Below are positions 8,627 through 17,331 of a DNA stretch of 54,599 bases, one piece after another. The position numbers and the translations under genes were made by a program. The stretch is taken from positions 1 to 54,599 of the forward strand of contig JASHPL010000018.1 in NCBI GenBank assembly GCA_030038125.1. The letters are read 5' to 3'. Each line of letters opens with the position of its first letter. Within the stretch, counting starts at the first letter, position 1. A model generated the notes under the pieces. The model searched no databases and had not been told where the DNA came from. It saw only the letters and a program-made list of their open reading frames with translations. Origin of the DNA: Candidatus Sulfotelmatobacter sp. (GTDB lineage Bacteria > Acidobacteriota > Terriglobia > Terriglobales > Acidobacteriaceae).

Positions 8627-9532
8627 ATGGAAATTCCCATCAGAACGGGGCGGGAAGGTCTTGTGCAGGTCGCGCCGCAGCTCCCGGAGGGCGTCGAAGA
8701 GTGCTGGATGGATCTCGATGGCGCTCGCATGCGCTATCTTCGGGCGGGGTCGGGACCTGCGCTGATCCTGCTGCATGGGCTTCTAGGTTATTCGTTTTCA
8801 TGGCGATTCACCATGCCGGCTCTGACGCCCTATGCCACCACTTACGCGCCGGACCTACTCGGGGCAGGGTTTTCCGACCGGCCTGCAGGGATTGATCATT
8901 CCATGCGAGCCACGGCGCTGCGGGTACTGCGTTTTGCGGAGAATCTTGGGCTGGCGCCCTTTGATCTGTTAGGCACGTCGCGGGGCGGCGCCGTGGCCAT
9001 GTCGGCTGCGGCGGAATCGATCGGTGCGAACAGGGGTAATCCGCTGGTGCGACGGCTGATCCTGGTGGCCCCAGTTAATCCTTATTCGGCGCATGGGCGC
9101 GACTTGGCGTCGTTCGCGGGCAGCAATATCGGAGCGCCGCTAGTGCGTTTCCTCCTGGAGCGGATGCCGTTTCTCTATCCCTATTGGCATGGCCGGATGT
9201 TCGGCGATAAGAGACACATCCCACCAGACAGCCTGGGAGGGTACAAGGCTCCGCTCGCCCTGCCGAATTTGTTCGAGCACGGGCTGAGCATTGTGAAAAC
9301 CTGGACTACTGATCTGGACGAACTCGAAGCCCTGCTGCCCGAGTTGGCGCCTATTCCAACGCTATTTATGTGGGGAAGCAGGGATCCCGCGGTTTACGCT
9401 TCGTCGCTGGAGCCACTCGCGCGATATTTTCCGAAATCGCGCTCCATCGTATTTCCTGGCGTGGGACACTTGCCTTACGAAGAATGTGCCGAGGACTTCA
9501 ATCGACAATTAATAAAGTTTCTGACGGCCTGA
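8627..9532 (+). CDS. Alpha/beta hydrolase
   Basis: A 301-aa alpha/beta-hydrolase fold protein without a signal peptide, probably cytoplasmic. The oxyanion-hole strand is LILLHGLLGYSFSW, the nucleophile elbow GTSRGGA (Ser), the acid MWGSRDPAVY (Asp) and the base VFPGVGHLPYEE (His), so the triad is complete. A GAGG lies 4 nt before the ATG. It is similar in outline to haloalkane dehalogenase/epoxide hydrolase/esterase families, but the second oxyanion residue does not settle which; the substrate is unknown. It is divergent from the RlmI-like gene and followed by a small exported protein gene 223 nt downstream. Confidence 0.85.
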   Translation: MEIPIRTGREGLVQVAPQLPEGVEECWMDLDGARMRYLRAGSGPALILLHGLLGYSFSWRFTMPALTPYATTYAPDLLGAGFSDRPAGIDHSMRATALRVLRFAENLGLAPFDLLGTSRGGAVAMSAAAESIGANRGNPLVRRLILVAPVNPYSAHGRDLASFAGSNIGAPLVRFLLERMPFLYPYWHGRMFGDKRHIPPDSLGGYKAPLALPNLFEHGLSIVKTWTTDLDELEALLPELAPIPTLFMWGSRDPAVYASSLEPLARYFPKSRSIVFPGVGHLPYEECAEDFNRQLIKFLTA

Positions 9533-9638
9533 GCAAGGACTGCTTTGAAATGCCACGGTCATTCTTGACCGAGGAGTTCGCTTTACGGGGGCATCCAGCC
9601 AGTTAATCTCAATTTTCTTTTTCACAGGAGACATTACC

Positions 9639-9653
9639 ATGAAGCGCCTATAA
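9639..9653 (+). other. Four-codon mini-ORF (MKRL-stop) with good ribosome-binding site in a leader region
   Basis: AGGAG stands 8 nt before ATG AAG CGC CTA TAA. A CACGGA/TCCGTG inverted repeat follows about 25 nt later, and then the real AGGAGG and ATG of the next gene at 9756. This may be a minimal leader peptide or the stump of a lost gene. The rest of 9533-9755 shows only the small CGGTC/GACCG stem near 9560. Confidence 0.3.
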
Positions 9654-9755
9654 TGCCGCTGTCGCAGGCGACTGCCGCGCACACGGAGTTGTTTGTGTCC
9701 GTGGCGGCCAAAGAGATCGGTTGCGTCCGAGCCGCAATTCGGACAGGAGGAATGC

Positions 9756-10055
9756 ATGAAGAATATCGGGTTTCTCACGCTGGTAATCCTGACAACAGTT
9801 CTGCTGACGCTGGCGTTCACAGCGGCAGCCTCTCCCAAAACGACCGCTCCAGTCGCGGTCGCTGCGGTTCCGGCAGCGGCCCTGGCAGCCATGCCTGCCG
9901 AACATCCCGAAATTCACGCCGCCTTGGAAGCGATGCACAACGCCAAGGACCACTTGGAACATGCCGCTCATGATTTCGACGGACATAGGGTGGAATCGAT
10001 CAAGCACCTCGATGCTGCCATCCACGAAGCGGAAATCTGCGAACGCATGCCGTAA
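9756..10055 (+). CDS. Small exported Ala/His-rich protein of unknown function
   Basis: A 99-aa protein starting at an ATG with AGGAGG 5 nt upstream; the ORF track gives a longer frame of about 20 extra codons. Residues 1-30 form a clear signal peptide (MKNIGFLTLVILTTVLLTLAF), followed by an Ala-rich linker. The mature part is a short helical region rich in His, Asp and Glu (HPEIHAALEAMHNAKDHLEHA) with heptad-like spacing, which could bind metal or form a coiled coil. No family is recognised with confidence. A terminator follows 33 nt after the stop, so it is a single-gene transcript or the end of one. Confidence 0.75.
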   Translation: MKNIGFLTLVILTTVLLTLAFTAAASPKTTAPVAVAAVPAAALAAMPAEHPEIHAALEAMHNAKDHLEHAAHDFDGHRVESIKHLDAAIHEAEICERMP

Positions 10056-10088
10056 GCGCAGCTTGAAATCAGATTTTCAAAAATCAAA

Positions 10089-10112
10089 GGCAGCGTCAAC
10101 GCGCTGCCTTTT
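10089..10112 (+). terminator. Rho-independent terminator between convergent genes
   Basis: GGCAGCG and CGCTGCC form a 7-bp stem around TCAACG, followed by TTTT. On the opposite strand the hairpin is followed by TTTGATTTTT, so it can serve the convergent beta-barrel gene as well. Confidence 0.7.
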
Positions 10113-10150
10113 CAGTTTGCCGCTGTCTTCCACTTAGACTCATCAGAAGT

Positions 10151-10774
10151 CTAGTCGCCTGGACCACCAATCGTGTATCCGATTGACGCGCCGGCGCGGA
10201 TCACGTTGTTGGACGAAAAATCCGCGGTGTTGTTGTGGATGTAGTAGTAGCGGACTTCGGGCCGTATGAAGGCGTGATGCCAGAAGTAGTAGCGGATGCC
10301 GGCACCCACATCGATCAGAAAATGGTTGGAACTGGTGTAGCAGGCGCCGAAGTAAATACAACTGGTGGTCTCCGAGTAGCCGTAGAAGCGGGTGTCCTGC
10401 CATCCAATGCCGCCAAACAGATCGGCACGAATCTTCTTACTGATTATAGGCTCGTAAACGCCATTAAAGTCGAAAAGGATAGGACGATACGGTTGACCGC
10501 TATCTTCGTAATTTCCCTGGCTGGCCCTCCACGCTGCGTCAAAGGCCGCTCCCAGCCGCTGGTGGAAAATCACATCCGCGCCGAGATTTATGTACAGGCC
10601 ACCCTTTTCAGGACAAGTAAAATTTCCTGACGACGACGACGAGAAGCCGCAGCCGTTATTGCTCGGTGATGTGATCGTTCCGAAGCCGAGCATGGCATCG
10701 CCTTGCTGCGCAGCCGCGAAATGGGGAAGGAACAGAATCGAAACAACACTTGCGAGCAACGCAAACTTTCTCAA
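10151..10774 (-). CDS. Outer-membrane beta-barrel protein (porin/OmpA-like domain)
   Basis: A 207-aa exported protein. The chosen start is TTG with AGGAGG 5 nt upstream; it gives a textbook signal peptide (MRKFALLASVVSILFLPHFAAAQ), whereas the longer ORF-track form would put ~42 polar residues in front. The mature part alternates short aromatic-rich strands (YINLGADVIFH, GIRYYFWHHAFIRPEVRYYY) and ends GASIGYTIGG, as in small outer-membrane beta-barrels. Four cysteines in the middle may form external disulfides. Ligand or role is not readable from the sequence. Confidence 0.78.
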   Translation of the reverse strand: MRKFALLASVVSILFLPHFAAAQQGDAMLGFGTITSPSNNGCGFSSSSSGNFTCPEKGGLYINLGADVIFHQRLGAAFDAAWRASQGNYEDSGQPYRPILFDFNGVYEPIISKKIRADLFGGIGWQDTRFYGYSETTSCIYFGACYTSSNHFLIDVGAGIRYYFWHHAFIRPEVRYYYIHNNTADFSSNNVIRAGASIGYTIGGPGD

Positions 10775-11023
10775 AGGAACCTCCTGGTGTTGCTTGATAG
10801 AAGGAAATGCCTTGCGTAGTGAACTTAGATGCAAATCTTCTCTCAATTGTTTATCACACTTTAAACCGGTTCTAATCCGAAAAGTGTCAAGGTTCGTCAA
10901 CGGCTCCGTCTTGCAGAATCGCTTCTGGACGCCGACTTAGAAGTCCCGGAACTGCGATAAAAATACGGCGCAGCGCATCACCCAAGCCTTCAACCCGGAT
11001 CGAGATCGAAAGTTGCGCCATCT

Positions 11024-11452
11024 TCATGAACGCTTGGAGAAGCTGCTCCCACCTCGCAACACGTGGTCGAGAGCGATGGGGCCCGCGCCAAAGAAAATCA
11101 GGGCGAAAGCCAGCACTCCCACGGCGAGCGGGAACTCATATCCCGGACGGTTCGGTGCTCCCATTAAGCCATTGTGCCAATGAACTTTCCAGATGGCGAC
11201 GGACAGGTCGATGCATAGCAGGAGAGCAGCAGGGCGGGTGAAAAGTCCCATGAAAACCAGGCACCCGCAAATCAATTCCACGAACGCGGCCACGTAGCCA
11301 AGCCACACCGGCAGCCCCATGCCAGAAACCATTTGTGTGAACTGATGAAGTCCGCCGAAGACTTTGTGCGAACCGTGGGCGACCATAATTCCGCCCACTG
11401 CCAGACGCATAACCAGCAATGCGAACGGCTGCAAACGATCAAGATAGCGCAA
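11024..11452 (-). CDS. DoxX family membrane protein
   Basis: A 142-aa inner-membrane protein with four hydrophobic helices: LLVMRLAVGGIMVAHGSHKV, LGYVAAFVELICGCLVFMGL, PAALLLCIDLSVAIWKVHW and LAVGVLAFALIFFGAGPIAL. The arrangement and the HGSHKVFGG segment match DoxX-like proteins, linked in various bacteria to redox or detoxification functions; no specific role can be given here. The preferred start is TTG with AGGAG 6 nt upstream, 23 codons inside the track ORF. On the minus strand a weak hairpin followed by ATTTTTA lies about 50 nt past the stop. Confidence 0.8.
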   Translation of the reverse strand: MRYLDRLQPFALLVMRLAVGGIMVAHGSHKVFGGLHQFTQMVSGMGLPVWLGYVAAFVELICGCLVFMGLFTRPAALLLCIDLSVAIWKVHWHNGLMGAPNRPGYEFPLAVGVLAFALIFFGAGPIALDHVLRGGSSFSKRS

Positions 11453-11572
11453 GTGGATCTCCTGAGCAGGAAACGATAGATTATCCCAGCCCGAGGCAAA
11501 AAGAGAAACCGGACTGTACAATTCCGCACCACGCGTTTTCGTTCATAATGCTGCAGCGAAGCCGCGGCAATA

Positions 11573-13003
11573 TCATTTGCTGGGCTCGAATTCCGTCCAG
11601 GGATGCGAATCCATGTTGCGAAGTAGATCCTTTTCCCAGGAAAATTCCGGATGAGCCTGCAAGTGGGACTCGGCCTTAAAGTCGATGCCGCAGGCGTGCC
11701 CCGCGGAAGCGACCAACTGCATCTTCGCGGCCATTGCGGCGGTCGTGGCTTTGTTCTGCACCGCGCCTGCGGTTCCATATGGCGGCTCCCAGGCCTTGGA
11801 CCCGCGCGGGGAGAGATCGACGTGGCCGCAGAGCGTGCGCTCGTCCGGTTCGATTTTTCGATCGTAGGTGTCGTAGTGGTCGCTCTCGAACTTCTCTGCC
11901 GCGGCAAGATCGATATTGCCTTTATACTGCGCCATCAACTGCTCCCAACGAATATGGCGCGCATTCGCGCTGAGACTGGGATCATGCACGTCGAAATCGG
12001 TTTCTTCTCGAGTGAGCTTCTCGTTGATGGGAAAATTCGAGCTAACGAAATAGCCGTCTTTCTTGCGCTCCAGGGTGACGTTCTTCAGGCCGAGTTCTAA
12101 GCTGGCAATTTCATTCTTGTTGATATCAGCGACGAGCCAATCGTTAGCGTATCCCCCGTTATTGCCTCGCTCCATGATGCGGGCAAAATCGTCGATCGAC
12201 TTGGAGTATTGCATGGCTTTGCGGCCGCGGACAAACTCCGGAACGCCATTCGCGTCGTAACCAAAGAATCCGCTGATTGTGGTTTCGGTGATGACGATTC
12301 CTGCGGAGTTGATGCCGAAGTCGTCACCGCTGTGAATGAGACCGGGGAACCCATCCATGATGAAGTGAAGACCGCGGGCGGGGATAACATCAAAAATGAT
12401 CGTCCAACGCGACCCGTCCAAATACGACGACCAGTTATTGTGCGCGATCACGACGCGTCCGTCCTTGGTATAGCTGCCCGTGGCAACGAATGCGCTGCAA
12501 TGATCGCCCACAACCGCAGCCGTCGACTTGATGCCATGCTCTTTGTCGTACTGCCGGACGTAGTAGCCCCATTCTTCCGCCCCATTCAGCGCCACAATAT
12601 CCCAGAGATCAACTTTGACGCCCGCCGCACTCGCGCCATCGGCGATGCCTTGCAACTCCTCGCGGTACTCCGCTTCAATGTGCGGCCACATCATGTTTTG
12701 CGCCGCGTCGCGAAAGAACTGCCAGTCTTTATTGGTGTCATGCGCGAGTTCGAGGTTGGTCACTTTGACCGCGTCCTCAATTTCGGCGGCCAATAAATAT
12801 CCGTGCTGAAAACCGATTTGCGAAGGAGGACCGACTAGATGGACAAAGGTCCATCCATTCTCCGCTGGCCGCCGGAATGCGCCCACAAGCCGCGGATCGT
12901 TTGCTGAGTCCTGGCGTGACTTTGATTTGCTATTGGCCGGCAGACTTACCGCAGAAAGCGCAGTTATCAGCAGGAGAGCGGTAAAACGCAAGACTCGTGG
13001 CAT
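11573..13003 (-). CDS. Exported C45-like / phospholipase-B-like Ntn hydrolase
   Basis: About 476 aa with an N-terminal signal peptide (MPRVLRFTALLLITALSAVS). The core resembles the autoproteolytic Ntn-hydrolase group containing C45 acyltransferases and phospholipase-B-like proteins: the candidate nucleophile is the Cys in VVGDHCSAFVATG, followed by VVIAHNNWSS, FPGLIHSGDDFGINSAGIVI and TETTI, which form the substrate pocket in this group. Self-cleavage before that Cys would yield two chains. Which amide or ester bond it hydrolyses is unknown. The track start (13018) lacks a ribosome-binding site; the second Met at 13003 has GGGG 5-6 nt upstream and is slightly better. It lies 67 nt downstream of a rhamnosidase gene on the same strand, suggesting use of plant or microbial polymers. 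Confidence 0.72.
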   Translation of the reverse strand: MPRVLRFTALLLITALSAVSLPANSKSKSRQDSANDPRLVGAFRRPAENGWTFVHLVGPPSQIGFQHGYLLAAEIEDAVKVTNLELAHDTNKDWQFFRDAAQNMMWPHIEAEYREELQGIADGASAAGVKVDLWDIVALNGAEEWGYYVRQYDKEHGIKSTAAVVGDHCSAFVATGSYTKDGRVVIAHNNWSSYLDGSRWTIIFDVIPARGLHFIMDGFPGLIHSGDDFGINSAGIVITETTISGFFGYDANGVPEFVRGRKAMQYSKSIDDFARIMERGNNGGYANDWLVADINKNEIASLELGLKNVTLERKKDGYFVSSNFPINEKLTREETDFDVHDPSLSANARHIRWEQLMAQYKGNIDLAAAEKFESDHYDTYDRKIEPDERTLCGHVDLSPRGSKAWEPPYGTAGAVQNKATTAAMAAKMQLVASAGHACGIDFKAESHLQAHPEFSWEKDLLRNMDSHPWTEFEPSK

Positions 13004-13070
13004 CAGAACCCCATTCAACGGGAGATGACGGGTATCGTATCAGAACGTGAGGACGGGAGCGAAGCGGCGT

Positions 13071-15896
13071 TCAATCCTGGCTCAATCCGCTACTCCGGGT
13101 TTGACTGGGCAGAGGTTGGGATAGACTCGGAGCCACATATTCAAAAACATAACTGCCGGAACCGACATCAAGTAGGACCGCATCCTCCTTTTGCCGCGGG
13201 TGCATGATGCCTGAACTTGATCCTAATGACGTTCCGTCCTCCATCACCTCGTCAAGTTTCGCATGCGGAAGTCGAATCGTCGCTGTGCTGTTCGCTGGAA
13301 CGACCACGCGCACCATCATTTTCCCGCTCTTCACTTCCCAGGACGAACTGACCTCGCCGTACACGCTGTGCAGCGAAGCTCTTGCCCAGTCGAGGCCCCC
13401 GCCAGGTTGAGGCGCAACAAAGGTGTGTTTATACCCGGGATTTTCTGGATCGATTTCAATTCCTCCGATCACGCGATACATCCAATCGCCGATTGCTCCA
13501 TACGCATAATGGTTGAAAGAGTTCATCGAGCTATTCTGAAAACTTCCGTCTGGCTTGATTCCGTCCCAGCGCTCCCAAATTGTGGTCGCGCCTTTCGTGA
13601 TGGGATAAAGCCACGAGGGATATTCTTTCCGATTCAGCAGCGTGTAGGCTTCATCGAGGTAGCCGTAATCGCTCAACACCCGACAGATCAGTGGAGTTCC
13701 AAGAAAACCGGTAGTAATGTGCCCGAACGAGTGAACGTCAGCGGCAAGCCTTGCAGCCGCTTCTTTACGCTGAGCTTCTGGCAACAGATCAAACGCCAAA
13801 GCCAATGCATAGGCGGTTTGCGTATTGGAAGCGAGCCGGCCGTTCGGAGTTACGAACTCCTGCTGGAACGCTAGCCATATGTGGTCGAGCAGATCGGCAT
13901 AGAACTTCGCATCCTCTTCCTTCCCCAAAACGGCTGCTGTGCGTTGCAGCAGATCGGTAGAACGCGCGAAGTAGGCGGTCTGGACCAGATCTTTATCCGT
14001 TGTGGCGCCGGGATAATCCGCCTCGTCAGTTGCAAAGGCCAGCCAGTCGCCGAAAGTAGCCCCCGTATTCCAGAGATACCGCGATCCCGCTTGCTGCCGT
14101 ATATATTCGACCCAAGCTTTCATACTGGGATACTGCTCTTCTAAGACGCGGCGATCGCCGTAAGCGAGGTACAAATTCCAGGGAATCACGACTGCCGCAT
14201 CCGCCCATCCTGCCGCGCCTGCCTCACCCTTTCGCGTGGCGTGCGAGAGTGCATTCGGTACGACAAAGGGCACGGCTCCGTCGTCCTCCTGATCGAGGGC
14301 GAGATCCTTCAGCCACTTTTCGTAGAAGGCTGCGGAGTCGTGAAGAAACATTGCCGTCGGGGCAAAGACCTGAGCATCGCCGGTCCATCCCAGGCGCTCA
14401 TCCCGTTGCGGGCAATCTGTGGGAACGTCGAGGAAGTTTCCTTTTTGCCCCCACGCGATGTTGTGCTGTAGTTGGTTGAGCATTGCATTCGACGATTCGA
14501 ATGTGCCGGTCGGCTCCACGGCGGAATGAACCACGATGCCTGTGAAATCGTTGAGGGACACTTCCCCAGGCCAGCCGTCTACAGCAGCGTAGCGGAAGCC
14601 CTGGAAGGTGAAGTGTGGCTCGAAAATTTCAACGCCCTTTCCGTTTGTAATATAGCGATCCGTCTGCTTTGCCGATCGGAGATTCTCGGTATACAGATTT
14701 CCTTTGCTGTCGAGCACTTCGGCATGGCGGAGGGTGATTGCTGTGCCCGCCGATGCACTCACGCGAACCCGCAGCCAGCCCACCATGTTCTGTCCCATGT
14801 CCAGGACAGTGTCCCCTTGGGGAGTCCTGATGATCTTGACCGGCTTGATCTCCTGAATCGCTTGTACCGGAGGTCCCGCCGCGGCAACGAGCTTTGCCTT
14901 GGGCGCATCGAACACGCTTACACTCGTCCAGTCTTTGTCGTCATAGCTGGGCTCGCTCCATCCAGTACGCTCCAGGCGCGCATCGTAAGTCTCACCGTTG
15001 TAAATGTCGGACATCACAATCGGGCCAGTGCTCGCCTTCCAGGTATCATCCGTGCCGACGATTTCCTGCAGGCCATTCTTGTAAGTAACCACTAACTGAG
15101 CCAGCAGAGCCAATTTCGTTCCATAGAAGTTGCGTTTGCTGTCCCACGTCAGATTTCCGCGGAACCATCCATCGCCCAGATATGCGCCCAAACAGTTGTT
15201 GCCGGGCTTCAGTTGCGAAGTGACGTCATAGGTCTGGTATTGATAGCGGAAATCATAAGCCGTCCATCCCGGCGTGAAATACTGCTCTCCCACGCGCTTC
15301 CCATTTAGTTCGAGTTCATAGAGTCCCATCGCCGACGCGTAGAGTCGCGCATAGGCAATGTTTTTCTGCAGCGCAAAAACGCGACGCAGCATCGGCGAGG
15401 GATTGGATTTCTCAGGATCTTCCTGCAGATTTGGCCGAATCCAGCGCGCCTTCCACTCCGAGGGCTGAAGCAATCCCATTTCCCAGAACGCGGGTTCGCT
15501 GGAGAAAGAACTGGTGCCGTGATTGTCCCAAACCTGAACGCGCCAGTAGTAGCGTTTTCCGCTCTGCAAAGCCGGTCCTTCATAGGCGACGTGAATGGAA
15601 ACGTCGCTGTTCTTCTTGCCTGAATCCCACAGCAATTTGTGTGTCGTCAGATCCTTCACCGAGGCTGCGACTTGCAACTGATACGCGGTTTGTATGGTTG
15701 CTCGTTCCGACGACACGAGTTCCCAGCTAAGACGTGGACTGAAAACGTCGATGCCAATGGGATTGGTTTTGTACTCGCAACGGAGGCGGGTGACATTCAG
15801 AGCGGTTGCAGCGAAACTGCCCGAGGCGCAGGAAAACAGAACAATGACGAATAACACGAATAACATGAGACGAAAGCGATGGCTATCGAAACGCAT
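13071..15896 (-). CDS. Exported alpha-L-rhamnosidase (GH78)
   Basis: A 941-aa secreted enzyme that releases terminal alpha-L-rhamnose from glycosides or polysaccharides. The chosen Met (MRFDSHRFRLMLFVLFVIVL) starts a signal peptide and has GGAG 7 nt upstream; the track adds 10 codons. Order: N-terminal fibronectin-like domain (about 30-140), beta-sandwich domains with the ELNGKRVGEQYFTPGWTAY substrate-binding motif (about 190-330), a further beta domain, then the alpha/alpha barrel beginning near DCPQRDERLGWTGDAQVFA, the GH78 hallmark carrying catalytic acidic residues, and a C-terminal beta-sandwich. Full length with no frameshift. It may be co-transcribed with the Ntn-hydrolase gene downstream. 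Confidence 0.93.
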   Translation of the reverse strand: MRFDSHRFRLMLFVLFVIVLFSCASGSFAATALNVTRLRCEYKTNPIGIDVFSPRLSWELVSSERATIQTAYQLQVAASVKDLTTHKLLWDSGKKNSDVSIHVAYEGPALQSGKRYYWRVQVWDNHGTSSFSSEPAFWEMGLLQPSEWKARWIRPNLQEDPEKSNPSPMLRRVFALQKNIAYARLYASAMGLYELELNGKRVGEQYFTPGWTAYDFRYQYQTYDVTSQLKPGNNCLGAYLGDGWFRGNLTWDSKRNFYGTKLALLAQLVVTYKNGLQEIVGTDDTWKASTGPIVMSDIYNGETYDARLERTGWSEPSYDDKDWTSVSVFDAPKAKLVAAAGPPVQAIQEIKPVKIIRTPQGDTVLDMGQNMVGWLRVRVSASAGTAITLRHAEVLDSKGNLYTENLRSAKQTDRYITNGKGVEIFEPHFTFQGFRYAAVDGWPGEVSLNDFTGIVVHSAVEPTGTFESSNAMLNQLQHNIAWGQKGNFLDVPTDCPQRDERLGWTGDAQVFAPTAMFLHDSAAFYEKWLKDLALDQEDDGAVPFVVPNALSHATRKGEAGAAGWADAAVVIPWNLYLAYGDRRVLEEQYPSMKAWVEYIRQQAGSRYLWNTGATFGDWLAFATDEADYPGATTDKDLVQTAYFARSTDLLQRTAAVLGKEEDAKFYADLLDHIWLAFQQEFVTPNGRLASNTQTAYALALAFDLLPEAQRKEAAARLAADVHSFGHITTGFLGTPLICRVLSDYGYLDEAYTLLNRKEYPSWLYPITKGATTIWERWDGIKPDGSFQNSSMNSFNHYAYGAIGDWMYRVIGGIEIDPENPGYKHTFVAPQPGGGLDWARASLHSVYGEVSSSWEVKSGKMMVRVVVPANSTATIRLPHAKLDEVMEDGTSLGSSSGIMHPRQKEDAVLLDVGSGSYVFEYVAPSLSQPLPSQTRSSGLSQD

Positions 15897-15927
15897 GTTG
15901 TTCTCCGCTCCGCAACTACAGAACAAC
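15897..15927 (-). promoter_or_regulatory. Inverted repeat touching the rhamnosidase start codon
   Basis: GTTGTTCT and AGAACAAC are perfect 8-bp arms 15 nt apart. On the coding (minus) strand the second arm ends directly at the ATG and the Shine-Dalgarno GGAG lies between or at the edge of the arms. It could be a repressor operator or an mRNA hairpin controlling translation. Confidence 0.4.
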
Positions 15928-16061
15928 GAATCATAGCGCCCGACGTCATTTCACAGAACTCGTTTTTATCGGCCGCTTTTGTTGCGCGTTCAAACCTGGA
16001 GTCATCTATTCAGCGAGCGGCGGGACGCATCTAACCCGCTTGCCGTAAGCGAGGTTTTCGC

Positions 16062-17093
16062 ATGTCACCTCCGTTGAGTAAACGATATCAACCGATGGAG
16101 GCTATGCCGGCGAGAGACTTGCCGATCGGACCGGAGTGGCAGTATGAACCGAAGTGGGATGGCTTTCGCTGTCTTGCTTTTCGCGATCATAAGCGCATCG
16201 ATCTGATGTCGAAATCGGGCAAGCCCTTGACGCGCTATTTCCCGGAGTTGGTCACGGCGTTGCGCGCGCTCAGGGCGCAACAGTTTGTACTGGACGGCGA
16301 AATCGTCATCGCCCTGGAGGGAAAACTTTCATTCGATAGTTTGCTGATGCGAATCCATCCCGCCACCAGTCGAATTCAAAAGCTGAGCCAATCGACCCCT
16401 TGCTTGTATCTCGTGTTCGATTTGCTGGTCGATGAATCGGGTGAATCGCTCGTGAAGCAGCCGCTCGAAAGGCGTCGGAAACAGCTTGAAACCTTCGTCA
16501 AGAAAAATCGCGCAGGAAATCGGACGATTCGCCTTTCACCTGCAACAAACGATCTTTCCGCCGCGCAGGATTGGTTCAGCGCGGGAATTGGTTTAGATGG
16601 AGTCATCGCCAAGCGGCGCGACTTGCCCTACGAATCGGGCGAGCGCACCGGCATGCAGAAGATCAAGGCGCAGAGAACCGCCGACTGCGTGGTCGGAGGA
16701 TTTCGCTATCTTGAGAAAGAACCGCTGGTCGGTTCGTTGTTGCTGGGCCTTTATGACCATGACGGCAAACTGGATCACGTCGGCTTCACGTCTTCCATTC
16801 ACGCCTCGGAGCGACCGGACCTCACACGGAAGCTCGTACAACTGATTCAGCCGCCCGGATTCACCGGGCGCGCCCCTGGAGGTCCCAGCCGATGGAGCAC
16901 GAAACGCTCGACGGAGTGGCAACCCTTGAAACCAAAACTCGTGGTGGAAGTGCAGTTCGACCACTTTACAGGCGGACGCTTTCGGCACGGCACCAAATTC
17001 CTTCGTTGGCGACCGGATAAGGAACCACATGATTGCACGATGAAACAAGTGGAGCGCGAAAATCGCGCAATCCTGAGCTTGCTGAAGGTGTAA
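16062..17093 (+). CDS. Stand-alone ATP-dependent DNA ligase (LigC/LigD-ligase-domain type)
   Basis: A 343-aa enzyme that seals nicks using ATP, of the small bacterial type related to the ligase domain of LigD and to mycobacterial LigC. Motif I is EPKWDGFRCLAF with the adenylated lysine at residue 31; motif III FVLDGEIVIA, IIIa YLVFDLLVD, IV GVIAKRRDLPY and motif V MQKIKAQRTADCVVGGF follow, and an OB-fold domain completes it (about 220-343). No polymerase or nuclease domain is fused and no Ku gene is in the window, so it is not a complete LigD. GAGG lies 7 nt before the ATG. The 238-nt gap after it contains only a weak TTGCATAAT-like -10 shortly before the efflux operon. Confidence 0.92.
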   Translation: MSPPLSKRYQPMEAMPARDLPIGPEWQYEPKWDGFRCLAFRDHKRIDLMSKSGKPLTRYFPELVTALRALRAQQFVLDGEIVIALEGKLSFDSLLMRIHPATSRIQKLSQSTPCLYLVFDLLVDESGESLVKQPLERRRKQLETFVKKNRAGNRTIRLSPATNDLSAAQDWFSAGIGLDGVIAKRRDLPYESGERTGMQKIKAQRTADCVVGGFRYLEKEPLVGSLLLGLYDHDGKLDHVGFTSSIHASERPDLTRKLVQLIQPPGFTGRAPGGPSRWSTKRSTEWQPLKPKLVVEVQFDHFTGGRFRHGTKFLRWRPDKEPHDCTMKQVERENRAILSLLKV

Positions 17094-17331
17094 TTGATCG
17101 TCAGATATCCACAAACAGCTCAAGCTGCAATTTCTTACCACGGAGGCACGAGACACGGGAATCTTTGCCGCCAGCTGCGTCTTTGATCCGGAACCGTCCG
17201 ATAATGGGCAGTAGAGTCCGCTCACGAACAGTTTCGCCTGATAACGACCTTCTGTCACCGCCCCAACCCGCAATTTTTCAATGACATAACGACATTCTCG
17301 GCATGGCTCGGCGGTTGCATAATCCGTTGGC

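Noticed and set aside
13263-13874. Plus-strand ORFs antisense to the rhamnosidase
   Set aside because: No signal or domain; the GH78 gene is complete on the other strand.
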